A stretch of DNA of 64,000 bases from positions 58,034-122,033 of the forward strand of contig CAJZHL010000027.1 in assembly GCA_916048055.1 (NCBI GenBank), given 5' to 3'. Origin of the DNA: Pedinophyceae sp. YPF-701 (lineage: Eukaryota; Chlorophyta; Pedinophyceae). The notes beneath the pieces were generated by a model. The model was not told where the DNA came from and searched no databases. It saw only the letters and a program-made list of their open reading frames with translations. This document shows, one piece after another, positions 22,940 through 32,700 of this stretch. A program made the translations under genes and the position numbers. The first letter of the stretch is position 1. The number at the start of each line of letters is the position of its first letter.

Positions 22940-23425
22940 GGTGACCAGCCTCCCGCGTCGCCACGCAGCCGCGCGCAAGTCCCCGCGGGCCACGAGGCCG
23001 CGCGGTCCTGTGGCTGCGCAGGGCAGGCGGTGGCGCAAGTCTGACCGACGCGGGTGTTTCAGGTCGGACCACCCGCGCAGGACACGAACCGTGACACGCA
23101 AGCTCGGCGCGGCAAGAAGGGCTGCACCGGGTTGCGGCGCTGCGACTGCCGCCCGCTGACGCGGGGGCGCCGACCACGGATCGCACGCATCATCCTTTGG
23201 ACCACAGTGGAGGGAAGCACCACGTGACGCTGGTGCGCGAGCATCCGAGAACGTAGTCTCGCAGCCGGTGGCAGGTCACATGGTGCCAGTGCTGCCGACG
23301 TCGTCTCGCACACTCCTCCGGCTGCGGCGTCAGCCGTGCCCAACATCCCTATACAAACACACGTGTTCGCCTCTCGGAGCGCACACGCCGCTCCCTGTCG
23401 TCCACCCGCAGCGTCGAGCGGGCCC
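22940..23425. other. Intergenic spacer upstream of gamma-SNAP
   Basis: 486 bp between the gamma-SNAP start and the FES1 stop, both on the minus strand. It should hold the gamma-SNAP promoter and the FES1 3' UTR. I see no gene or repeat. Confidence 0.45.
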
Positions 23426-24919
23426 TCACGCTTGCGCTGCGCGCTCCATGGCCCGCAGGAGCAGCTGGCACAGCACCGCCTCCTCCCTCGCCGCCTCCCT
23501 GTCCTCGCCGTCCAGCCCCTTGATGTGGTCGTGCACCGCCTCCACGCGCCCCTTGAGCCCCGGCAGCCCGAGCACCGCGCCGCGCACCTCCGGCACCTTG
23601 ACCAGCGCAAACAGCGCCTCCAGCGCCATCCGCAGCAGGCCCCAGTCGTCGTGCTCGTCGTCGCCCGTGAGCTCCACGAGCCCCGCGAGCGTCTGGTGCA
23701 CGCCGAGCTCCACCGCCAGCGGGCCGTCCTCCGCCCCCGCCGCCTGCAGCACGTGGTGCACCAGCCCCACCGCCTTCCGCCGCACCCGCGCGTCCGACGC
23801 GTGCGTGAGCTTGTGCAGCCGCTGCAGCCCGCCCGCGCGCCGGAACACCACGAGCGCGGCGGGGTGCCCGCGCACGACGGACCCCACGCACAGCAGCGCC
23901 TTGGCCACCACGCCCTGGTCGGCGTCGCCCAGGGCCGCGATGGCGCGGTCGAGTCCCCCGGCGTCGAGCACCTCCTGCTGTGCGGGGAGGAGGTTCTGCG
24001 TGGACGCGCCGATGACCTCCAGCGCGCGCCCGCGGACGCCCGCGTGCGTGGCCTGCGCCAGCCGCAGCAGCACCGGCAGCCCCCCCATCTTGTTGTAGTC
24101 CCGCGCGAAGTCCAGGTTCTCCACGATCTCCAGCAGCTCGTCCAGCAGCCGCTCCGCCTCCTCCGGCGTCGGCGCCGCGGCCGCGGACCCCTCCGCGGGG
24201 GGCGCGGGGGGCGCGGGCGCCGCAGACGCGCCGCCGTCGTGTCCGGGCGGCGCGCCGAGGAGCAGCGGGAGGTCCTTGCCGGGCGCGAGAACGTCCGCGC
24301 ACTCCTCGAGGCGCCCCCGGATGCCCTTCATCTTGTTCGGAATGTCGACGGTGTAGTGCGTCATGGCGTCCTGCAGCCACTTCATCTTCTCCGGGTCCAC
24401 GGGCGCCGTCGGGAGCGTGCCGTCGGAGTGCCGCATGGACCAGTCGAACAGCCCTGCGGGGGAACACAGAGCGCGGGCGCGCGGCGGTGAGACGCGCGGC
24501 GAGCGCGCCCAGCGCAGCGCGCCAGGTCGGGCGGCTGCTGCGCGCCGCGTGGCGGGCGTGGCAGCGCCGCGTCTCCTGCGCGTGAGACTCTCTTCTCACG
24601 CGGCGTTGCGGTGACCACAGGTTCCGTGCATGTCACGCGCGCCCCGCGCTCCCGGCGGCCGTTGTCGTCCAGAAAGTGCTGGAGCGCGCTAGGCCGCGGC
24701 CCGCCCCGCAGCCCCGCCGCCTGGGCGGCTGTGCGCCGGGGGGCGGCCGCTCGTGGCGCCTCGCGGTCGCTCGAAGCGGCTGCGCGCGCGCGGCGGGCTC
24801 CGGGCGCGCGGTGCGTCGCAGTGCCTGCTGTGGCGGCGCCTCTGCAGCGCAGGGTGCGCACCTCGCCACATGGGCAGCTGCCCGCCCATTCCGTCGCCAC
24901 CTCCTCCCGCGTCAGCCAT
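23426..24919 (-). CDS. FES1: FES1/HspBP1-type Hsp70 nucleotide exchange factor
   Basis: Cytosolic co-chaperone with armadillo repeats that strips ADP from Hsp70. Two exons, 24862-24919 and 23426-24453, join in phase to 361 aa. Across the junction the reading is MWRGLFDWSMRHSDGT, matching the LLKWS-AHGDGT start of plant and yeast Fes1; then WLQDAMTHYTVDIPNKMKGI matches the EAMQSQTVDVVKRMK region. An Ala/Pro linker (about residues 80-110) is followed by armadillo repeats: LLDELLEIVENLDFARDYNK, GGLPVLLRLAQATHAGVRGR, ALEVIGASTQNLLPAQQEVL and the family-typical KALLCVGSVVRGHPAALVVF. Length equals plant Fes1A (about 360 aa). The intron (24454-24861) has a GTGCGC donor. Identification is firm. Confidence 0.92.
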
Positions 24920-25521
24920 CCTTCCTGCTCAAAGAATCGGTCCTAGCCAAGAATTCTCTATGTCGCGATCGCTCAACGTTGCCTCGCAGGAATGCAGGGG
25001 CCAGCCGCTTTGTCTCGCTCACGAGTGCGTTCAACCTATCAGAAAACTGCAGCGTTCGCGTTTGTGCACCTGTTGTCGCGCGGACTTGCGCAATGAGCCC
25101 GCGTGCTGCGCTGACAGCGCGTCTGCCAGTCTGCCTGGGGCGTGAATTTCAGCGAGTCAGGCCCGCGACACCATGGCTTGCGCTGAGCGCGCAGCGCGCT
25201 CAGTCCCGGAACATCCCCTGTTCGACACCGGGGTAGCAAGAACGACGGCCTCTGTCCCCTCTCCTGCACGGCAGCCGGTTGGACAGCGCCAGGTGATCCA
25301 GCAGCTCTTCTTGGTGTCTGTGAGGCGGGCTTGGACCATACTCCGCGACGAGCAGAGCAACGTCGCAGCGAGGAAGACACCAGCTCAGTAGAAATTCGTT
25401 GGGAATCGGGGGCGCGTCAGAGGCCCGCTCAGACACTACCAGCGCCCCTGTGCGCGGCACCTGCGGGCCGCAGGGCTGGTCTCTGTCCCGGAAAGGGTCA
25501 ATATTAGAGTCGGAACTTCGG
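24920..25521. other. Divergent intergenic region FES1 / inner membrane protease
   Basis: 602 bp between divergent start codons, slightly AT-richer than its surroundings (for example 24935-24980). It should hold both promoters. No heat-shock element array that I could define with confidence, and no coding signal. Confidence 0.45.
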
Positions 25522-26447
25522 ATGGTATGGCGTAAGTGGGCAGAGGGGACGGCGAAGACCGCGGGCGTCGTGTACTGCTTCCACAAATGGGTTGGGTGGT
25601 TCACTTTCACCAAGGGCGACAGCATGAAGGCACGACGACGGCGCCCGCCACCGCCACTCGCACTACACGCCCGCCGCGCAGCCCGCCCGCCCTGCCGCGC
25701 TCGCGAGGACTCGGGTCTTGAGTTGATGCGCTTCTTGGTGACTCAAGGTTCCACAACCCCCCCCCTCCCCGCGCCACTGAACGCGCGGCTACGCGCGCCC
25801 CCGTCCGTCTGTCGCAGCCCACGTTGCACGGCGGCGAGATCCTGTTTGCGTGCCACCCCCCCGTGGCGCTGGGCAAGCTGTCTGTGGGCGACCTGGTCGT
25901 GTACCGCGTGCCAGTGGAGTCGGAGCGCATGTACGGGCTGAAGCGCGTCATGGGCCTCGGCGGGGACGAGGTCTTCGTGAAGGGTGTGCACGAGCGCGGC
26001 CACGCCGTCCCGACACTGCTGCTAACACACGCGTGGTGTTTGCCAGGGCGCCGGTCGTGCGCGAACGTCTCGGTCGCGGCGCCGCGCGTCGCAGGTCGTT
26101 CGAAGCACGAGGAGGACCGCTGGGAGATCGTGCCCCAGGGGCGGGTGTGGCTGCAAGGCGACAACGTGGACGCGTCGAGGGACTCGCGGGCGTTCGGGGC
26201 GGTGCCCATCCGGCTGGTGGAGAGCAAGGTCGTGTTCCAGGTGCGCCGCCACCCTCGCGCCGTCGCTCTGCAGGCGTGGGGTGGTTGCGCGGGCACGCGC
26301 GGGCCAGTCTCACCCGGGCCTGCTGAGTGCTTGGCCCTGCAGGTGGCGCCCTTCGCTGGGGCGGGGCGGATACCTCGCGGCATTCCGGACAGCCTGGCGC
26401 ACGTGCGCCCGGACCTCGTGCCGCCCCCGCCCGCGGCAGGCTGGTGA
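25522..26447 (+). CDS. Mitochondrial inner membrane protease subunit (IMP1/IMP2-like, peptidase S26)
   Basis: Signal-peptidase-type serine protease that removes sorting peptides in the mitochondrial intermembrane space. Four exons, 25522-25629, 25818-25983, 26047-26240 and 26343-26447, join exactly to 190 aa. The N-terminus has one hydrophobic segment, then TKGDSMKPTLHGGE with the catalytic Ser in GDSM-PTL. Exon 2 carries GDLVVYRVPVE and YGLKRVMGLGGDEV with the general-base Lys. Exon 3 gives VPQGRVWLQGDNVDASRDSR then FGAVPIRLVESKVV, the box D/E region. The Ser/Lys dyad is therefore intact. Intron 1 uses a GC donor (AAG|GCACGA), needed to keep GDSMK|PTL in phase. The C-terminal tail RIPRGIPDSLAHVRPDLVPP looks more like IMP2 than IMP1. 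The gene abuts or overlaps the following cyclotransferase gene. Confidence 0.88.
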
Positions 26448-27100
26448 CGCGGCGGGCACGGCCCGCGCACCACGTGTACTTCTCGTTCGGCGCGAACATG
26501 GCCCCCGCGGTGCTGCGACGGCGTGGCATCACCCCCGTCGAAGGTCCAGTGCCTGCCGTGCTCGTCCCGGAGGATGGCTGGCAGCTTGAGTTCCGCCACC
26601 GTGCCGGGTACGCCACCGTCGTTCGGACGGCGCAGGGGCGCGCCACCGCGGACGAAGTGTGCCTGCGACCGGTGCGTGGCGCCGCGTACGTGCTGACCGT
26701 GGACGACTTCGATGCGCTGGCGCGGGCGGAGCGAGGATACGAGGTGCGAGAGGCGGAGGTGCGGCTGAGCGACGCACACGACTACGTCAAGTCGGGGGGG
26801 AGCGAGCTGGCGCCCGGGGCTGCGGTCAGCGCCAGGATCTTCGTCTCCCAGCCGGACAACATGCTTCCGCGCGGCCTGCCCCCGCCGTCGCGGTACAAGC
26901 GGGTGCTGGTGGAGGGTGCGCGGTCCTGCAAACTCGAGGCCGGCTACGTCGCCGCGCTCGAGGCGCTGCCGGAGACCTCGCCGCAGGGATACGGGCTGCC
27001 TGACGAGTACTACGACACGCCGGCGCTCAGGCGCAGCAAGGCCGTGGCCGTCGCTGCGCTCCTGACAGCTGTTGCTGCCTTTGTTCTGACGCGGGCTTGA
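26393..27100 (+). CDS. Gamma-glutamylcyclotransferase-like protein with C-terminal membrane anchor (5' end uncertain)
   Basis: AIG2/GGCT-fold protein; enzymes of this fold release 5-oxoproline from gamma-glutamyl peptides. The fold's first strand and loop are seen as HHVYFSFGANMAP (cf. YFAYGSNM), then GWQLEFRHRAGYATV, AAYVLTVDDFDALARAERGY (an acidic residue sits where the catalytic Glu is expected) and YKRVLVEGARSC. The last 20 residues (AVAVAALLTAVAAFVLTRA) form a hydrophobic tail anchor. The first ATG in this frame (26498) lies inside the FGANM loop and would remove the first strand. No ATG lies between the protease stop (26447) and the domain. The frame is open upstream, and an acceptor at 26392 (GGACAG|CC) is in the right phase to be spliced from protease exon 3. 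So the 5' end is unresolved: a hidden upstream exon, or a fused transcript. Confidence 0.7.
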   Translation, partial: PGARAPGPRAAPARGRLVTRRARPAHHVYFSFGANMAPAVLRRRGITPVEGPVPAVLVPEDGWQLEFRHRAGYATVVRTAQGRATADEVCLRPVRGAAYVLTVDDFDALARAERGYEVREAEVRLSDAHDYVKSGGSELAPGAAVSARIFVSQPDNMLPRGLPPPSRYKRVLVEGARSCKLEAGYVAALEALPETSPQGYGLPDEYYDTPALRRSKAVAVAALLTAVAAFVLTRA

Positions 27101-27149
27101 GCTGACTCAGCAGGGACGCGCCACGCGGCCAGCGTCGCTGCGGCGCTGG

Positions 27150-28404
27150 TCACAGTTCGTGCCAGTTGACAGACAGGTCCTTGAACGGCACGCTGTCCAG
27201 CGGGATCGGTTCGCCCACGTCGCCGCTGCGCAGGCCGTCGAGGGATGTGACGCCGTCCTTGCTCGTGTCGCGCCCCTGGATGTGCGTCGTGAGCATGCCT
27301 GTGTCCGAGAGGAACTTCGCGAAGGAGTAGAACAGGTCGTGCTGCATGGTGCCGAACTTGCCGTCAGGCCCTAACAAGAACTTGTTCAAATACGCCTGGG
27401 AGCGCTTCGTCATCTCCAGCGACAGCTCTGCGGGCGCGCGGACAACCGAGAGACTCGCGTCCCGACCAGCAACACCGCGGGACACCCGCGGCCTGGCTCC
27501 GTCGCTGGTTCATGTGCGTCGCGCACCTGTCCCGTCCTTGGCCGCCTCGGCCACGAGGATCTCCGCGGCGCTGTCCGGGTGCGCCGCGGCGTACTCGAAC
27601 CCTCGCGCGGCCGCCCTCATGCACGCGCGGATCAGCTCCCTCTGGGCGCCGTCCGCGAGGCTCGCGGCGGACGCGAGCACCACGGGACCGCCGCCGTACG
27701 GGATCCCGTAGTCCTGCAGCATGAACACGTTCAGGTCCACGCCGCGCATCTCCGCGTCGACCCCCTCGTGCCCCATGAAGACCCATGCGGCGTCAAACGA
27801 GCCGTCGCCCAGCCTGTCCCAGATGTCCAGCATCGGGTGCGGCTGCTCCGTGTACTCGCCCCTGCCGCCGTCGTTCCTGATGAGCTGCTGCACGATGCGC
27901 CCCTCGTACCGCGCGGCGTAGGACGCGTAGACCTTGCCGTCGAGCTTGGCGGGGCGGTCGATGCCCGACTCCTTCCGCGTGACGATCGCGCTCGTGTTCT
28001 CCTGCAGGATCGTCGCCACGGCCACCAGCGGCGGGTGCGACTCCCGCTTCGCCTCGGGCGCCGTGACGTAGCTCAGCACCGTCTCCTTGGGCGCGATCGC
28101 CAACAGCGCCTCTCCCGCCGCGACGCGCTGGGCCGGAGTCCGCTTGTAGCCGTCGACGGAGGGAGACACGAGCTCGATGTCGACGCCCTCTTCCTCGAAC
28201 CATCCCTGCACGCGTCCGCGACGGCGCGTGTGAGTGCGCGGTGCAACAGCAACTCTGCGGCGTCTCGCGGCGCTGGGTTGCTGGCGTACGCGGGCCGCGA
28301 CGCGCGGCTGGGACGGAGAACGTGCGTACCTTCGCGCGGCTAACGTAGAATCCTGTGTGATTCGTGTTCGGCGTCCAGTCGAGAGCGACTGCCACCTTTT
28401 TCAT
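27150..28404 (-). CDS. NMT1/THI5-like (SsuA-type) periplasmic-binding-fold protein
   Basis: Three exons, 28330-28404, 27527-28205 and 27150-27427, join in phase to 343 aa. The N-terminus reads VAVALDWTPNTNHTGFYVSR then AKGWFEEEGVDIELVSP, the typical opening of NMT1/THI5-like and ABC nitrate/sulfonate-binding proteins. Later blocks are IAPKETVLSYVTAP, LQENTSAIVTRKESGIDRPA, then KLDGKVYASYAARYEGRIVQ and FDAAWVFMGHEGVDAE. The Cys-rich CCCFC motif and the active histidine context of yeast THI5 pyrimidine synthase are not present, so thiamine-pyrimidine synthesis is not implied. The sequence reads like a bacterial or fungal two-lobe binding protein, and no transporter genes lie nearby. I see no signal peptide; the frame starts directly with MKKVAVALDW. 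Its role is unknown: a metabolite-binding protein or enzyme. Possibly acquired by transfer, with introns gained since. Confidence 0.8.
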
Positions 28405-28803
28405 CTCGCCCTCCTCCCCGCTTCCCGCGCGCGCGCGATGTGTGTTGCACGGTACGTGTCTGATGTCTCATAGGTACTGGGTCTGCCGCGATGTTATCCG
28501 CTGGGTTTGTGTGCCGGACGGAGCCACCGGCGGGGGGGAGATGTGGGCAGTGCTCGGTGGGCAGTTCGTCGCCCCTCGAGGGCCGCGGGGACGCGTGGGC
28601 GCGGCACTCGATGCGCTCCTGATGGCCATAGCGCTCATCGTTCTGTGGGAGGTAGAATAGATCCACGAGGTCGCGTCGAGGCCCCGAGAGCACGACTGGA
28701 ACTGCCTAGGTTGCAGGGGGGAGCCTGCACGGCCGTTGTGCGCGGGAACGTGCCCATCGCAACCATACTGGGCGAGAGCTACGCAACTGCGAGGCGCGGC
28801 GGG
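28405..28803. other. Divergent intergenic region NMT1-like / BET1
   Basis: 399 bp between divergent start codons; it should contain both promoters. Locally AT-richer patches occur around 28450-28500 and 28630-28665. No further gene or repeat was recognised. Confidence 0.45.
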
Positions 28804-29596
28804 ATGAGCGGCGCCCGCGGCAGGGAGCGGTCGCCGCTGTTTGGGGGCGCGAATGACCGCCAGGTGCGCGAGAGGCCGCGCACACGCTCCCAGCCGCGTG
28901 CCCCGGGGCCGGGGCCGGTCGCATACACGTGAATACGACTGCGCTTTCACCCATCCCCCGCCGATGCGTGATCTGCGCTCGTGGCCCGGTCGCAGCCAGG
29001 CTCCTCGCACATGCGCTCCTGCGGGCTGTCCGCACTGGTCGCCGCTCGGCACGCCCGCCGCGCCGAGCGGCGACCTGGGCGCTGGGCGGCGGCCTGGACA
29101 TGCGCGAGGCCGCATGGTCTCTGCTTCCGCGTCTGACAGAGCGCCCCCTGCGTTGCCACCATGTTGTTGCAGGGGGGTCTCTCGGCGGTCGGCACGGACC
29201 CCGAGTCGCTGGAGCGGAACAACGACGCGCAGATCGCGCAGCTCGAGGATCGCGTGGGGATGCTGAAGGACATCACGTCGGGCATCCACGGGGAGGTTGG
29301 GAGGCACAACCGCGTGCTGGACGGCGTGGTGAGTGGGCGCGCGGGCGGGGGCGGGCGGGCCCTCCGCGGACGCGCCGACGCGTGCGCTGTGCCGGCCGGT
29401 GATCGACGCGGGCGCCCCGCCGTGCGCGTGCGCTGTGCAGGACGGGGCGTTCAACGTGTCGCGGGCGCAGCTGGGCGGCACGGTGGACCGGTTCAGCCGC
29501 GTGATGGTGAGCCAGGTCAAGTCGAAGCCGCTGGTGACCGTGGGCATCATGGTCGCGGCCCTCTGGGTGCTGTACTACGTGGTATTTAAACGATGA
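28804..29596 (+). CDS. BET1: BET1-type SNARE (Qc, ER-Golgi)
   Basis: Tail-anchored SNARE acting in ER-to-Golgi vesicle fusion. Three exons, 28804-28863, 29173-29328 and 29441-29596, all in phase 0, give 123 aa, close to the 118-120 aa of BET1. Exon 1 is MSGARGRERSPLFGGANDRQ. Exon 2 begins the SNARE helix: SLERNNDAQIAQLEDRVGML then KDITSGIHGEVGRHNRVLDG, matching the [20 protein letters not shown] region of BET1. Exon 3 completes it (FNVSRAQLGGTVDRFSRVM) and ends with a membrane anchor TVGIMVAALWVLYYVVFKR. Start ATG 28804 is chosen because its exon has a clean CAG|GTGCGC donor and joins in phase. The stop is followed at once by a GC-rich hairpin. BET1 versus SFT1/GOS relatives was judged on length and anchor. 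Confidence 0.85.
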
Positions 29597-29598
29597 CT

Positions 29599-29621
29599 CC
29601 GGTCCCCCAAATGGGGACCGG
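29599..29621 (+). other. Perfect 9-bp stem hairpin just after the BET1 stop
   Basis: CCGGTCCCC (29599-29607) and GGGGACCGG (29613-29621) pair perfectly around a 5-nt loop, starting two bases after the stop codon. This could stabilise or end the BET1 transcript, or pause ribosomes. No known element matches it. Confidence 0.6.
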
Positions 29622-29741
29622 GGCGCGTGCGAGGCGGCGGGCGGGCGCCGGCGGCGGGGCGCTGCCGGTCCGTGTGAGCGAGTCACAAGTCCGACGTCGT
29701 CGGCCATGCAGGCATTGTCACGCACTGTGCAACTAGACGCC

Positions 29742-32700
29742 CTAGAGCCCTGCGAGGTCCGACCCGCTGTCGCTGTGGTCCGAGATGGAGAACGCGGCCT
29801 CCCGGTCCGACCCCTCGTCGATCGCGTCCTCCAAGAAGTCGATCTCGTGGCACGGCAGCGACGGGACCGTGGTCTGCAGAGGTCGGCAGCGCGCGCAAGC
29901 GTCTCGGCACATCATGCGCACCCTTCGCGGCTGCGCGACCGCAGCGGCGAGCGCAGCGCGCGCGCACGAGCGCCAGCGCTGCTCGCGCATGCGTGCAGCG
30001 CGGGGCGGGGCGCACCATTTGGGGCAGCTGCGGCAGCGGGAGGTTCCTGAGCTCCTCGGCGGTGGCGCGCGGCGAGGGGCCCATCATCGGCACCGTGCTG
30101 CCGTCCGTCATCACGACCGTGCCGTCCTTCGTCAAGACGCGCCCGTCGCCGGCCTTGGCCGGCATCACCATCACGCTCAGCGTCTTGGCGCGCGCCCGCA
30201 GCGCGTGGATGCGCACCTCCCGCTCCGAGTGCGTCTTCGGGACCGGCACCGGGAGCGCGCTCGCGGCCTTCTTCGGGCGCCACGGCGCTGCCTCCTCCGA
30301 GGGCCCGCCGGGCGCGGACGTGCGCGTCGCCGCGGCCCTGGTGGCCCTGGAGCTCATGTGCGCCGCCAGGGCCTGCCGGCGGTCCTCGGAGATCGCGGGC
30401 GGGACGGAGAACGACGTCTCGAGGGGCCCGCCGTGCTCGGCGTCCGCCGCGGCCAGCTGCGTCTGCGCGCACTCCACCGCGACCACGCCGTAGCCCTTCC
30501 ACGCCAGGAGGGTGCTGCGCAGCCACTCGAAGTCGTACCAGTAGCACGGGCGCTGGCCCGGCCGCGCGACGAGCAGCTGCGGTGTGCGAGGGGGCGGGGG
30601 CGGGTGGGCGAAGGGGGCGCGGCGGCGCGGGGGGCGGCGGGACGCGCGCGTCGCTGATGCGGGGGGTGTCACCTGTCGGACGGTGCGTCGGCCGCCGTAG
30701 CCCGCGTCCGCCTGCCACTCGCGCGCGGCGTGGATCAGCGAGTAGTGGTTCTCGAGGTGGAAGACCAGCGCCGCGCCCGTCCGCTGCAGCAGCTCCACGC
30801 ACCGCAGCCACTGCCGCGCCACGTCCGTCGTGGTGTCCTTCTCCGACAGGGACATCTCCCACCGGCCCCTGCCCGCACCGAGCAGCCTCCACACGTTCAG
30901 CCCGACCTGCGCGCGCGATGCGCACCCGGGCAGCGTCAGACGCCCGCACGACGGACGGAGGGCGGCGCCAGGGCAGGACGCATAGCTGGTCCCAGCCGCG
31001 TCGGCATGGGTGCCGCTCTGGGACGAAATCACGGACAAGATCCACAGCCACGCATCCACTGCGGCAAGAGGCGCGCCCAAGTTGACATTCCCCTTGTTTG
31101 TGGGTTGCGTTGAGGACTGGACGCTTCTTCTTCTTCAAAGGCTGCCCCGAAGGCGGTACACATGCGCACTTCGGGGCAGCCTTTGAAGTAGGAGAAGTCC
31201 CAGTCCTCAACGCAAACCATGAACGCGGGGAATGTCAACTTGCAAATGGTGGGCCGCGCATCGCATGTTGGGTTCCGTGCTGGAACAGGCGCACGGCCGT
31301 GGGCCTCGTCCGTGATCTCGTTCCCAGAACGGCATGCCAGCTCGACGCGCGCGAATTCCTCGGCGGCCTTCAGGCAGCACCCGGGCGCACCTGGTTGCGG
31401 TTCCCCAGCGTGCTGAGTGCCCACAGGACGCGGTCCGTGCCCACCGGCGCAGTGCTCGGCTGCGGCGGACTCAGCTTCTCCAGGGCGTTACTCTTCGTCG
31501 CCCACGTCGCCACGCGCGCCACCAGCGTCGCCCGGGCGCCGCCCAGCAGCGCCGCCGCCACCGCGGGCTTCAGCTGGCCCTCGGGGTCCCGCACGCCGCG
31601 GCCCGGCGCCGCGCTCGCGGGCCGCGACCGCACCGACGTCCGCTGCTGCCGCCCCTCCACCACCAGGCTGGAGATGTCGGACGAGTCAGCCCCGGACTCC
31701 CCCCCCGAGGCCCCGTCCGGCTGCTCCTCGCCCTGCCCGGCCTCCTCGACAGGCACGGCGCCGCTCGACGGCCCGGCCTGCGGCGGCCGCGCCCCCTCAA
31801 AGATCTCCACGGGCACGTCGGTGCGGCCGCGCGCCTTCTTCTTCGTCGCGCGCTTCTTTCCTGCGTGGCGACGCACCGGGACGGAGCACACGGTCGGCGG
31901 AGCGCGTCCGCGCGGACCTGCGGGGCAGGGTGGAGCGCTGCGCGTGCGCGCGCGCACCTGAGGGCTTCCGGGCAGAGCCCGGCCTGCGGGCGCTCGCGGG
32001 CTTCTCCTTTGGCGGCGCGGCCTGCTCCTGCTGCTCTGCGGCTTGAACCTGCGCCCTGTCGACGTCCGCGAACTTGCACAGCGACCTGCGGGCAGGCAGC
32101 GACGCGGAGCCGTTGCATCGCGACCTGCGGCGTGTGGTGTGCGGTTGGGTGGGTCATGCGTGTGTGTGTGTGTGCAAGGGCGAGGACGCACGCTTCGACG
32201 GCGTTCCGGCCGGGCTTGGTGCCGCGCTTGAGGATACCGTCGTTGCGGAAGTGCGCCGCGAGCTGGTCGAGCGACGCCAGCCCCGGCGGCGGCGCGGGCA
32301 CGAGGTGCCCCGACGCGTCGGCCTCTGCAGCGTCGAGCGCGCCGAGCTGCGCGGCGAGCAAGTTCAGCACCTGCTTCTCCGCGCTCGCCACCTCCTGGCC
32401 CCAGTGCTCGCGGTACAGCTCCAGCACGTCCTCCTGCCCCAGCTTGGGCGTCCCGTCTGCAACGCACACACAACAACGCCGACGCAGCGCGTCTCGCACG
32501 GCCGCACGCACGCGCGCGCGCACGCGCACGCCAGCCCTCCGCGCGTCCGGGCCGGGCGGGCGGCGCGCCTGGGAAGAGCATCGTCGCGGCGGGCTTGACG
32601 GCGTTCCACGCGCCCGCCACCGCCGCGGCCGCGCAGCACGGGCTGCTCTGCTCCACCCAGCCCGCGAGCGCGCCGTGGTCGAAGTACAGCTTGAGCCCCT

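Noticed and set aside
27150-28404. THI5 pyrimidine synthase
   Set aside because: The N-terminal fold matches the NMT1/THI5 superfamily, but I cannot find the CCCFC motif or the THI5 active-site context, so I did not use that gene name.
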